Shown piece after piece: positions 8,717 to 15,477 of a stretch of DNA of 41,513 nt (within the stretch, counting starts at the first letter, position 1; each line of letters starts with the position of its first letter). Source of the DNA: Accumulibacter sp. GTDB taxonomy: Bacteria > Pseudomonadota > Gammaproteobacteria > Burkholderiales > Rhodocyclaceae. Below the pieces are notes generated by a model. That model was not told the DNA's origin. It made no database searches and saw nothing but the letters and a program-made list of their open reading frames with translations. The translations under genes and the position numbers were made by a program. The stretch is from positions 1 to 41,513 of the forward strand of contig NZ_JAMTDV010000020.1 in NCBI RefSeq assembly GCF_023806565.1, given 5' to 3'.

Positions 8717-10339
8717 TCAGTTGCCGCTGACATAGTGATAGCGCGTCTTGCCATAGTCGATCTGTGCTTCATCGCGGACCCTGGCGCGATCCACCAGCGC
8801 GGCTTCATCGAGCAGGACCACGGTATCGGGCGCTGCCGCCAGCGCCTGCTGCAGAGCCTTTTCGCCGACGAGGACCGGCACTTCGCGCTGCAAATAGAAC
8901 GAGACCGCGCCCTCGATCCGTTCGGTCGGCTGATACAGCGCGATCGGCCGACCCGATGCTGCAAAATCGGCCAGTCGCTCGATCACCCGTCTCACCGACT
9001 TGCCCTGGTCGTCGTGCGGAACGACGAAGCTGAAATAGGCGACATAGGCCGTGCCGAGGATGCCGACGCAGGCTGCGGCAAAGGGAAAGATCCGCAACCG
9101 CACCGCCGATCGCCAGAGCACGAACAGCAGCGGCAGCGCCACCACGGCGCACAGCCCGGCGACCAAGGGAGCGTCGACTTTCACCAGACGAAAGACGACG
9201 TACAAGGGGATCGCCGAAACGATCATCGCCTGGATCCCCGCCAGCCAACGGGCTTTTCGCAGGCCGCTTGCGGAGACGCCGGCGGCAAATGTCTGCACGA
9301 CGAAATGCGCGAGCAAGGCCGCCGCCGCCGGATAGAGCATCAGCAAATAGGAAGGACGCTTGCCCGCGGAAATGGAGAGCAGGACATACGGGGCGACCAT
9401 CCAGCAGAACAGGAACAGCATCCGCCGATTCTTGCGGAGGAGCCTGATCGACTGCCAGATGGCCACATACAAGAGCACAGACCAGGGCTGGAAGGTTTCC
9501 GGCAATCTTTTCAGATAAAAGTAGAACGGCTCGGCATGCGCACCCTGCGAATACTCGCCTTCGAATCTTCCGACGCTGTTGGTCCACACGACTTCCCTGA
9601 CCGCGTCGAAACCCTGCGCGGCGAACAGCGTCCAGAGCCAGGCGAGGATCGGCAACAAACCCAGCAGGGCGAAAGCCGCCGGATACAGCCAGTTGGCAAC
9701 GACCAAGCGCCGGTCGAAACAGATCGATTCCGCCAGCAGATACACCAGGATGACCACGCCCGGGATCGCCAGCCCAACCACTCCTTTCGTCAGGGTGGCG
9801 ATGGCGATGCCCGCCGAATAGAGCAGCCACAAGCCCGGCGAGCGGTCTTCACGGGTGAAATAAAACGACAGCAAAGCCAGTGAAACGCCAAAAGCGAGCA
9901 TCGCATCCTGGCCGGCCGTTCGCGCGTACTCCACGAACGACGCCATGGTGATCAGCAGGCAGCCACTGAGCAGGGTCAGCCAGTCCTTCTCCGGTGACTT
10001 CCGGAAAAAGAAGACGAACAGCAGGACGGTGGCGATTCCCGCCAGCGCCGAAGGCAGGCGCGGCGCAAACGCCTCGTAGCCGAACAGCCAGATCGCCGCG
10101 CCCTGCAGCCAGTAACTGAGCGGCGGCTTCTCGAGAAATGGACGACCATTGAGCGTTGGCACCAGGAACTGGCCCTGCTGCAGCATGTCGGCGGCAATCC
10201 CCGCCTCACGCGGCTCGGTCGATTCCCGCAGATCCAGACGGTTCAAACCGCTGAAGGTCAGCAAGCACGCCAGCAGAAGCAAGACCAGTCCCGGCCTCAG
10301 CCAACCGGGTAAGCGAAAATCCATTGAAGATGATTCCAC
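8717..10339 (-). CDS. ArnT/PMT-family membrane glycosyltransferase (GT83-like)
   Basis: A polytopic GT-C glycosyltransferase of 540 residues. The first helix is followed by the periplasmic loop RLDLRESTEPREAGIAADM, which carries the acidic catalytic-type motif of ArnT/PMT enzymes, and then GRPFLEKPPLSYWLQG. About 11 further hydrophobic segments follow, with a soluble C-terminal domain. The family transfers sugars from undecaprenyl-phosphate donors; ArnT adds aminoarabinose to lipid A. Whether this copy uses aminoarabinose is unknown, since no arn biosynthesis genes are in the window. The GTG at 10339 is chosen because AGGAG lies 4 bases upstream; the ATG at 10324 is too far from it. It is the first gene of the minus-strand LPS operon. 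Confidence 0.87.
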   Translation of the reverse strand: MESSSMDFRLPGWLRPGLVLLLLACLLTFSGLNRLDLRESTEPREAGIAADMLQQGQFLVPTLNGRPFLEKPPLSYWLQGAAIWLFGYEAFAPRLPSALAGIATVLLFVFFFRKSPEKDWLTLLSGCLLITMASFVEYARTAGQDAMLAFGVSLALLSFYFTREDRSPGLWLLYSAGIAIATLTKGVVGLAIPGVVILVYLLAESICFDRRLVVANWLYPAAFALLGLLPILAWLWTLFAAQGFDAVREVVWTNSVGRFEGEYSQGAHAEPFYFYLKRLPETFQPWSVLLYVAIWQSIRLLRKNRRMLFLFCWMVAPYVLLSISAGKRPSYLLMLYPAAAALLAHFVVQTFAAGVSASGLRKARWLAGIQAMIVSAIPLYVVFRLVKVDAPLVAGLCAVVALPLLFVLWRSAVRLRIFPFAAACVGILGTAYVAYFSFVVPHDDQGKSVRRVIERLADFAASGRPIALYQPTERIEGAVSFYLQREVPVLVGEKALQQALAAAPDTVVLLDEAALVDRARVRDEAQIDYGKTRYHYVSGN

Positions 10340-10384
10340 AGAACTCCTTGGGCCTTTACTAGTGTCGTTTACTCTTCAAAGGTT

Positions 10385-10440
10385 GGGGTGAAATCCTTCC
10401 TTTTGCCTCTTCTCTTGCGGAGAAAAGAAAGACCCGACCC
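10385..10440. repeat. REP-like intergenic repeat, copy 1
   Basis: It shares with two other loci (12065-12154 and 12697-12751) the pattern TTCCTTTTGCCT, a variable loop, then AAGAAAGACCCGACC. The ends pair imperfectly to form a hairpin. It lies 45 bases upstream of the ArnT-like gene. REP-like units of this kind are typically spread by RAYT-type Y1 transposases; none is in the window. Confidence 0.7.
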
Positions 10441-10660
10441 GCTGCGCGCGCGCCAGCTCTTCTGGCCCGGCTTGCTATGGGTTATCACGTCTATAGCAAG
10501 GCAGTTTTCGCTATTCTCTGACAGGTCCTTCTGCTCCATCGGTCACTCAGGGGAACACCGTAGACAGTGCGAATCGGGAGCGTTCCTAGGGCTAGGCAAA
10601 TCCGTAAGAGTTGCACACCTCCGCTGTAGCTAACGCGTAACACTGCCACCGAGCAATAAA
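10441..10660. other. Intergenic stretch without a supported gene
   Basis: The base composition drops relative to the LPS operon and short frames are present, but none has a ribosome site or a recognisable product. I see no attC-like pair or RNA gene here. Confidence 0.4.
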
Positions 10661-10695
10661 CCGAAAAATATGTTTGCCAAGCTGGCGTGGCAAAC
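10661..10695 (-). terminator. Rho-independent terminator of the HEPN-type gene
   Basis: Read on the minus strand, GTTTGCCA and TGGCAAAC form an 8-bp perfect stem around an 8-base loop, followed at once by ATATTTTT. It lies about 40 bases past the stop of the gene at 10735-11466. Confidence 0.75.
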
Positions 10696-10734
10696 TATTT
10701 CTTCAACAAGGACCTACCCTTGATTTTGGAAAGC

Positions 10735-11466
10735 CTATGACGGCTTACTGATCCTTGAACTGTTACGATTGTAGACAATGCATTTCTCCAAGACGGATTC
10801 ACCAAAAGTCTGGATGGCTCTTTCGCTACTGAGCAAATAGTAAGCAGCGCTTCGAGCGTTACCAACCCACTGGCCGTCTTCTACTTCCAGCGAAACGCCG
10901 GGATTTCGGCATTGATTGATCGCCGTAACCAAGTTTTCTGGTAGGTCAGACAGCAAACCACTCCCATGAGCAAATGAGTTTCTGAAGCTCTTAAGATCAA
11001 CAAGCGTATTGCGGGTTTGTTGGCTATTAAATAAAGGCAGCCCTATCTGATCGCGGGTATATATTTCAGCGGATTTGATAAAATCTTTTCGCGGTAGGAT
11101 TCTAAATTCGGCCGAGTGCCCAACGGTGGCTTGCCAATGCTTGAGAGTCCTCTTCACCCCATACTCGAATGCCGCGAATACCGATACTAATATGCCACCC
11201 CAAATAAGTCGAGGTAGAACCGTTGAGCCATCGCGAGTAACCGCCTCCAACTCTGCCTCCATTTCTGCAACTGACACAGGGTCTGACGCACGCTTGATAC
11301 GAGCGGTGATCCTTACACCTTGTTGAGCGGTGACATGAGGAATGAAATCATTGGCGGCGCGAATATATCTTCGCAATTGTGCGAATGTATCGATAGCGAA
11401 GGGAAATTCGCAGATGAGATCAAACTCGGCGAATGGATCGACAATCGGAATGTTTGAACCGGGCAT
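10735..11466 (-). CDS. HEPN-type protein of unknown target, 243 aa
   Basis: I do not recognise the full family. The C-terminal half contains DLKSFRNSFAHGSGLL, which fits the R-x4-H motif of HEPN RNases and HEPN-like domains, followed by helices. The middle has LPRLIWGGILVSVFAAFEY, a helix also common in such proteins. There is no signal peptide. The frame can open at a TTG (11502), but the ATG at 11466 is the better start. Base composition is clearly more A+T rich than the flanking LPS genes, suggesting acquisition. No nucleotidyltransferase partner is adjacent, so a classic MNT-HEPN pair is not supported. A stand-alone abortive-infection or stress RNase is possible but unproven. A clear terminator follows. 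Confidence 0.7.
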   Translation of the reverse strand: MPGSNIPIVDPFAEFDLICEFPFAIDTFAQLRRYIRAANDFIPHVTAQQGVRITARIKRASDPVSVAEMEAELEAVTRDGSTVLPRLIWGGILVSVFAAFEYGVKRTLKHWQATVGHSAEFRILPRKDFIKSAEIYTRDQIGLPLFNSQQTRNTLVDLKSFRNSFAHGSGLLSDLPENLVTAINQCRNPGVSLEVEDGQWVGNARSAAYYLLSSERAIQTFGESVLEKCIVYNRNSSRISKPS

Positions 11467-11520
11467 CGTGAGCGAACTGGATGAGAGGTCTAACAATTGC
11501 AAATGTCTTCGAGATTGAAA

Positions 11521-11958
11521 TTAGTAGCGTATTGCAGCGCCGATTATTCTGCGTTCGGTGGCATTCGGGCCGACTCGGACTTGTGCTTGCTTCAGGATAA
11601 TCACCCCATTGGCACCCATACTTGCAGCTTCCCTTTTTAGTGCACGAACCGCAAGTGCCATGTCCTCTTTTTCGCCGGGGCCATAACTTTCATTGGCAAG
11701 GGCCGCACCGAGTTGTGAAAGTATATCCAACTGGTCAAGAAGACCGGATTTTGCCATTCCGTGGGCTTCGATGGCCCCGATTACCTTGAACGGGACATTC
11801 GGCTTAAAAGCAAAAATCTTAACCTGGCTCTCGTCAATCGGACTATACGCTTCGTCTCCTTGTAGCACATGGGTGGCTTCGGATACGTCGGCAAAACACG
11901 GAAGGGCGGCCAAAGAAAGAATGACAGCAGAGAGAATTAACGACTTTGTCGTTCGCAT
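11521..11958 (-). CDS. Secreted small protein of unknown function, 145 aa
   Basis: The N-terminus MRTTKSLILSAVILSLAALPCFA is a good Sec signal peptide, with likely cleavage after CFA, so the mature protein is periplasmic. The cysteine is not in a convincing lipobox. The mature part has FKVIGAIEAHG, a lysine/glutamate-rich helix, and GANGVIILKQAQV. That pattern (V-G-x-I then GAN-x-VI) is reminiscent of YbjQ-like folds, but the match is weak. The start at 11958 is fixed by GGGAG 6 bases upstream. Readings that extend upstream pass through the REP-like repeat and are not genuine. It stands alone, 54 bases upstream of the HEPN-type gene on the same strand. Confidence 0.75.
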   Translation of the reverse strand: MRTTKSLILSAVILSLAALPCFADVSEATHVLQGDEAYSPIDESQVKIFAFKPNVPFKVIGAIEAHGMAKSGLLDQLDILSQLGAALANESYGPGEKEDMALAVRALKREAASMGANGVIILKQAQVRVGPNATERRIIGAAIRY

Positions 11959-12064
11959 GATTGCTCCCTTTACAGTTGATGCGGGTTTATGAGTAAAACT
12001 ATAGCATTTTGTCATTAGAGCCTCTTGCAAAATTCGCCCTGCGGGGCTGATTTTTCGGGGTTCG

Positions 12065-12154
12065 GGGTCAGGTCTTCCCTTTTGCCTTGAGGGAACGGTG
12101 GGAGTCAAGTCTTTCCTATTGCCTTTTGTCTTGGGAAAAAAGAAAGACCCGACC
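12065..12154. repeat. REP-like repeat, copy 2 (tandem one and a half units)
   Basis: A partial unit (GTCAGGTCTTCCCTTTTGCC) at 12065-12088 is followed by a complete unit at 12101-12154 ending AAGAAAGACCCGACC. It lies downstream of the truncated hicB and DUF1640 tail and upstream of the secreted-protein gene. Confidence 0.75.
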
Positions 12155-12183
12155 AACAGCGCGGACCCCCGGCGACCCCAGAG

Positions 12184-12220
12184 TGAGTCAGAAGAACTGC
12201 TTTGCGAAATTGGCAATTGG
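12184..12220 (-). pseudogene. 3'-end scrap of a DUF1640-type gene
   Basis: On the minus strand this reads IANFAKQFF followed by TGA, the same nine C-terminal codons and stop as the DUF1640-type pseudogene at 12772-13038, with about one base different. The match continues toward the adjacent REP-like unit in both places. Only the tail is present, fused to the truncated hicB, which marks a recombination joint near 12220-12235. Confidence 0.75.
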
Positions 12221-12223
12221 AAG

Positions 12224-12409
12224 CTAGGCGTCAGTTCTCGCATTGGCACACACGTGCATGGGAAACTCGGCCAAATAGAGGGTTGTCGCTTCCTGAAGGT
12301 TGGCGATTGCCTCTTCAACCGTTTCACCTTGAGTAGTCGTTCCGGTCTCGGGATTCATGGCGACGTAGCCACCTTCTTCGACAGGGGTGAGTGCTGCGGT
12401 CATTTCCAT
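12224..12409 (-). pseudogene. hicB: Truncated HicB-family antitoxin
   Basis: The product MEMTAALTPVEEGGYVAMNPETG and onward has the HicB fold: a two-strand start, GETVEEAIANLQEAT, then YLAEFP. Intact relatives continue past EFP for another 10-20 residues or a DNA-binding tail. Here HVCANARTDA and a stop replace them, exactly where the DUF1640 scrap begins. The ATG at 12409 is preceded by GGAG at 6 bases. No hicA toxin is adjacent. On the same strand an attC-like site lies just upstream, so it looks like an integron cassette whose 3' end was lost. The 61-residue product might still fold, but pairing and function are doubtful. Confidence 0.75.
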
Positions 12410-12472
12410 TGTCTTCTCCACGATCGAGAGCTCAATTGTCGCTCATTCCGTCGATTGTGGTGACCAAAGTGG

Positions 12473-12531
12473 AACTAACCGGCGCGAGCCGGCTCTCTCG
12501 CGAAGCGTCCGTGTTGGGCGAAACGTTGGAC
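12473..12531 (-). other. attC-like site upstream of hicB
   Basis: Read on the minus strand, GTCCAAC and GCCCAAC (both fit RYYYAAC) are followed by a hairpin-forming stretch (CCGGC/GCCGG) and GTTAGTT, one mismatch from GTTRRRY. It lies about 60 bases upstream of hicB, as expected for the attC of a preceding cassette. The spacing is short (about 50-60 bases), so this is a degenerate candidate. Confidence 0.45.
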
Positions 12532-12551
12532 GAAGCCGCTACGCGGAGGAA
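12525..12551. repeat. 27-bp direct repeat, copy A
   Basis: Identical over 27 bases to 41460-41486. Both copies begin with the core-site sequence GTTGGAC and contain CCGCTACGCGG. In both cases the repeat sits immediately next to an attC-like hairpin with the same orientation. Confidence 0.85.
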
Positions 12552-12696
12552 ACGGCTGCGCTGTAGCCGTGTTTGAGTCACGATGTCGCCTCGCCACTCA
12601 TCCGGGGGATCTTCATCACGAACGCGAGGTTAGCGCAAGATGGAGGACATGTCCGCCGCCGCAGCGACAGTTGGGGGTCATTCCTCGCGTGGCTTC
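12552..12696. other. Intergenic stretch without a supported gene
   Basis: A small hairpin (ACGGCT/AGCCGT) is at about 12551-12571. Several short frames cross the stretch, but none has a ribosome site or recognisable sequence. Confidence 0.35.
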
Positions 12697-12751
12697 GGGA
12701 TCAGGTCTTCCCTTTTGCCTTTTCGCTTTCGGAAGCAAGAAAGACCCGACC
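12697..12751. repeat. REP-like repeat, copy 3
   Basis: ATCAGGTCTTCCCTTTTGCC at the left and AAGAAAGACCCGACC at the right, pairing as GGTCTT/AAGACC. It lies 20 bases downstream of the DUF1640-type pseudogene stop and could act as its 3' hairpin. Confidence 0.75.
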
Positions 12752-12771
12752 TCCAGCAACCCCAGACTGGG

Positions 12772-13038
12772 TCAGAAGAACTGCTTTGCGAAGTTGGCAA
12801 TTGCCAGACCCAGCACCGCCCCAAGCATCCACTTGACCAAGGTGAGCTCGCCGGAGACTTTCGCGTCGAGATGGTCGAACCGGTTCGCCAAGTGCTCGAT
12901 GTTGTGTGGAGTCGCCACCTCCGAAGTCTGCGTAGCCACCGATAACGCAACCGCCTCAGCCCTGGTGTGCGCCTCGGGTACTCACGCAGCGATGAGCTGT
13001 TCCACAGACTTCAACGTATCGAGAGTCACCGTCGCCAT
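12772..13038 (-). pseudogene. DUF1640-type coiled-coil gene with a premature stop
   Basis: From the ATG at 13038 the frame reads MATVTLDTLKSVEQLIAA, then TGA (12982-12984), then VPEAHTRAEAVALSVATQ onward to LVKWMLGAVLGLAIANFAKQFF and the final stop. The full 88-codon frame matches the DUF1640 pattern: N-terminal 'TLKFVexL..AGVP', a central coiled coil (HLANRFDHLDAKV) and a C-terminal membrane helix. The internal TGA stands where relatives carry glycine (GGA), so one G-to-T change explains it. The rest is undamaged, which suggests a recent loss or a sequencing error. The family is of unknown function and common in betaproteobacteria. Confidence 0.8.
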
Positions 13039-13108
13039 AATAGTGGACATAGCGCGAAGCGAGCGCGCCAAGAATGGCCGTTTGTAGAATGCACGGGCGC
13101 GCCTCTTC

Positions 13109-13978
13109 TCAACGCTGCGCGACCTCGCCGGCGACGGGAGGCGCCTCGCTCCCCCGAGGCCGCTTGTAGCGATTGTAGCCCCAGAGGTACTGCTCGGGGC
13201 ACTGGCGGATCAGATGCTCGATTTCGTGGTTGATCTGTTGCGCACGCTCTTCGATCGTCCCGCAGATCGGCTGCGTTGGCTGCTGCAGATGGAAGTGATA
13301 GCCGGCACCGCCCGGCAGGCGCTCGGCCCAGACCATGATCACGCTGGCGCCGCTTTCGGCCAGTCGCGCCGCCAGGGTCATGGTGTAGGCCGGCTTGCCG
13401 AAGAAGTCGAGCCAGCGTCCTTCGCCCGCCTTGGGGGCCTGATCGGGCAGCATGCCGACTGCTTCGCCGCGCTTGAGCGCCTTGAGCAGGCTGCGCACCC
13501 CGGACAGGTCGGCAGCAGCGATATGCAGTTGCTCGCGCGCCCGACCGGCTTCGATCATCGCTTGCAGCCAGGCCTGCCGCGGCGGCCGGTAAAGGACCGT
13601 GATCGGGGCATGGGTGGACAGGTACTGCGCAGTGACCTCGAAGCAGCCGAGGTGCGGGGTCAGGTAGAGTATTCCCTTGCCGCGACGGGTAGCGGCCTCG
13701 ACCAGATCCCAGCCCGACACCTTGACGACCCTTGCCGCGGTCTCGGCGAGCGGCCGCAGCCAGATTTTCGCCAGTTCCAGTGCGCCCTTGCCCACTTCGG
13801 CGACGGCGCGGGCGTGAACACGCCTGGCCTCGTCGTCGCCGAGCGCGAGCTGCAGGTTCTCGCGCAGGTGGCGACGGTAGGTCGGCGAAAACAGCCAGGT
13901 CAGCCAGCCGAGAAATGCGCCGAGAGCATGCAGCCAGGAAAGCGGCAGGTGGCTGAGAAGACGGAAGACGGTGAGCAC
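13109..13978 (-). CDS. lpxL: Lipid A biosynthesis acyltransferase (LpxL/HtrB family)
   Basis: Transfers a secondary acyl chain onto Kdo2-lipid IVA at the inner membrane. The product is about 289 residues from the GTG at 13978, starting VLTVFRLLSHLPLSWLHALG with the usual N-terminal membrane helix. The catalytic motif is TPHLGCFE, an H-x4-E variant of the family's H-x4-D. Downstream conserved blocks are MLPDQAPKAGEG, WLDFFGKPAYT and the C-terminal PEQYLWGYNRYKRPR. An ATG at 14062 would extend the protein by 28 unfamiliar residues, and it overlaps the metK promoter on the other strand, so I prefer the GTG. It is divergent from metK. Function as LpxL rather than LpxM is inferred. Confidence 0.88.
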   Translation of the reverse strand: MLTVFRLLSHLPLSWLHALGAFLGWLTWLFSPTYRRHLRENLQLALGDDEARRVHARAVAEVGKGALELAKIWLRPLAETAARVVKVSGWDLVEAATRRGKGILYLTPHLGCFEVTAQYLSTHAPITVLYRPPRQAWLQAMIEAGRAREQLHIAAADLSGVRSLLKALKRGEAVGMLPDQAPKAGEGRWLDFFGKPAYTMTLAARLAESGASVIMVWAERLPGGAGYHFHLQQPTQPICGTIEERAQQINHEIEHLIRQCPEQYLWGYNRYKRPRGSEAPPVAGEVAQR

Positions 13979-14025
13979 GTGCTGATCCGGTCGTGACAAA
14001 GTTGGCAACAGCTGGTGCAAAGGCT

Positions 14026-14055
14026 TTGACCAGCCGGCAAAGGAAAAAATATAAT
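14026..14055 (+). promoter_or_regulatory. Sigma70 promoter of metK
   Basis: TTGACC (14026-14031), an 18-base spacer and a perfect TATAAT (14050-14055) put transcription start near 14062. That creates a leader of about 140 bases before the metK GTG. Confidence 0.75.
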
Positions 14056-14061
14056 TATCCA

Positions 14062-14201
14062 TCCGCCGAGTTAATCAGGACAACTTGCAGGGCGGAGGAG
14101 CCGCAGGAGCGGTCACCAAATACTGCTAAAGCGTCGTCTGCTCAAACCCCGGAGCCGGCTACGCGGCCGTTTCGGGGTTTTTCATTGGGAGCAGACCTAG
14201 C
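14062..14201 (+). promoter_or_regulatory. metK leader RNA: candidate attenuator or riboswitch
   Basis: The predicted 140-nt leader can form CCGCC/GGCGG (14063-14067 with 14091-14095), CCGC-AGGA-GCGG (14101-14112) and a possible GCAG/CTGC closure (14087-14090 with 14123-14126). It then forms an intrinsic terminator (14144-14182). GTCTGCTC (14136-14143) is complementary to GAGCAGAC (14189-14196) across the terminator and covers part of the metK Shine-Dalgarno GGGAG (14187-14191). Both termination and ribosome-site masking are therefore possible. The bases TGCTAAAGCG (14124-14133) recall the 3' part of SAM-II class RNAs, but I cannot fit the whole consensus, so I do not assign a class. Confidence 0.55.
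14144..14182 (+). terminator. Intrinsic terminator inside the metK leader
   Basis: AAACCCCG (14144-14151) pairs with CGGGGTTT (14173-14180), with an inner GCCG/CGGC stem, and is followed by a T-run ending at 14182. It lies between the metK promoter and the metK start on the same strand. On the other strand it lacks a T-run. Confidence 0.8.
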
Positions 14202-15368
14202 GTGAGCAAAGAGTACCTTTTCACTTCGGAATCGGTTTCCGAAGGGCATCCGGACAAGGTTGCCGATCAGATTTCCGATTCCGTCCTTGACGCCATTCTG
14301 GCCGAAGATCCCCCCGCGCGGGTCGCCTGCGAGACTCTGGTGTCGACCGGCCTGGTCGTCATCTCGGGCGAGATCACCACCAAGGCGCACATCAACTACC
14401 GTGAAATCGCACAGGATACGGTTCGTCGCATCGGCTACGACAACTCCGAGATCGGTTTCGACTACAAGAGCTGCGCCATTCTCACGGCAATCAACCGGCA
14501 GTCGCCGGATATCGCGCAAGGGGTCAATGAGGGACAGGGAATCGATCTCGACCAGGGCGCCGGCGACCAGGGACTGATGTTCGGCTATGCGTGCAACGAA
14601 ACGGCAACGCTGATGCCGCTGCCCATCCATTACGCGCACCGCATCATGCAGCGGCAAGCCGAGGTACGCCGGGACGGTCGTCTGCCCTGGTTGCGCCCCG
14701 ACGCCAAGAGCCAGCTGACCGTGCGCTACGTCGACGGCAAACCGACGTCGATCGACACCATCGTCGTGTCGACGCAGCACGATCCCGACGTCTCGCATGC
14801 GCAAATCTCCGAGGCAGTGATCGAGGAAGTCATCAAGCCGGTCCTGCCAAAGGAACTGCTGACCGCCAACACCCGCTATCTGGTCAACCCGACCGGGCGT
14901 TTCGTCGTCGGCGGCCCGCACGGTGACTGTGGCCTGACCGGGCGCAAGATCATCGTCGATACCTACGGCGGTGCCGCTCGCCACGGCGGCGGTGCGTTTT
15001 CCGGCAAGGACCCGTCCAAGGTCGATCGCTCGGCAGCCTACGCCGCACGCTACGTGGCGAAGAATGTCGTCGCCGCGGGTCTCGCCGAACGTTGCGAAGT
15101 TCAGGTCGCCTACGCAATCGGCGTCGCGCGCCCCGTCTCGCTGATGGTCAATACCTTCGGCACCGGCCGGATCAGCGACGAACGGATCGTCGAACTGATC
15201 AGCAGAAACTTCGACCTGCGCCCGAAAGGCATCATCCAGTCGCTCAACCTGTTGCGCCCGATCTACCGAAAGACCGCGGCGTATGGTCACTTCGGTCGCG
15301 AGGAACCCGAGTTCACCTGGGAAGCGACCGACAAGGCGGCGACTTTGCGCGCGGAAGCTGGCCTCTAA
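14202..15368 (+). CDS. metK: S-adenosylmethionine synthetase
   Basis: Makes S-adenosylmethionine from methionine and ATP in the cytoplasm. The product is 388 residues and starts with [29 protein letters not shown]. It shows the ATP-binding GHPDK, the methionine-loop region [20 protein letters not shown] with the hallmark GAGDQG, and the P-loop-like [16 protein letters not shown]. Length and order match MetK without gaps. GGGAG stands 10 bases upstream of the GTG. Expression is probably controlled by the leader hairpins described separately. A terminator follows the stop. Confidence 0.97.
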   Translation: MSKEYLFTSESVSEGHPDKVADQISDSVLDAILAEDPPARVACETLVSTGLVVISGEITTKAHINYREIAQDTVRRIGYDNSEIGFDYKSCAILTAINRQSPDIAQGVNEGQGIDLDQGAGDQGLMFGYACNETATLMPLPIHYAHRIMQRQAEVRRDGRLPWLRPDAKSQLTVRYVDGKPTSIDTIVVSTQHDPDVSHAQISEAVIEEVIKPVLPKELLTANTRYLVNPTGRFVVGGPHGDCGLTGRKIIVDTYGGAARHGGGAFSGKDPSKVDRSAAYAARYVAKNVVAAGLAERCEVQVAYAIGVARPVSLMVNTFGTGRISDERIVELISRNFDLRPKGIIQSLNLLRPIYRKTAAYGHFGREEPEFTWEATDKAATLRAEAGL

Positions 15369-15387
15369 GGCAGCAAGGCGCACACCA

Positions 15388-15411
15388 GAGGGGCCGACGG
15401 CCCCTCGTTTT
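15388..15411 (+). terminator. Rho-independent terminator after metK
   Basis: GAGGGGCC and GGCCCCTC form a perfect 8-bp stem with a 3-base loop, followed by GTTTT, 20 bases after the metK stop. Confidence 0.85.
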
Positions 15412-15477
15412 GCGGCCGAACGCGGAGCGGTGTAGACTGGCCGTCCGCAAATCTGCTGCGCCAGTCACCACATCGCC

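Noticed and set aside
7760-9883. 707-codon plus-strand frame over waaG and the ArnT-like gene
   Set aside because: Shadow of the minus-strand LPS operon.
14062-14201. Known SAH or SAM-II riboswitch upstream of metK
   Set aside because: Only short pieces resemble SAM-II (CTAAAG-type tail) and the SAH consensus core is absent; left as an unclassified leader.
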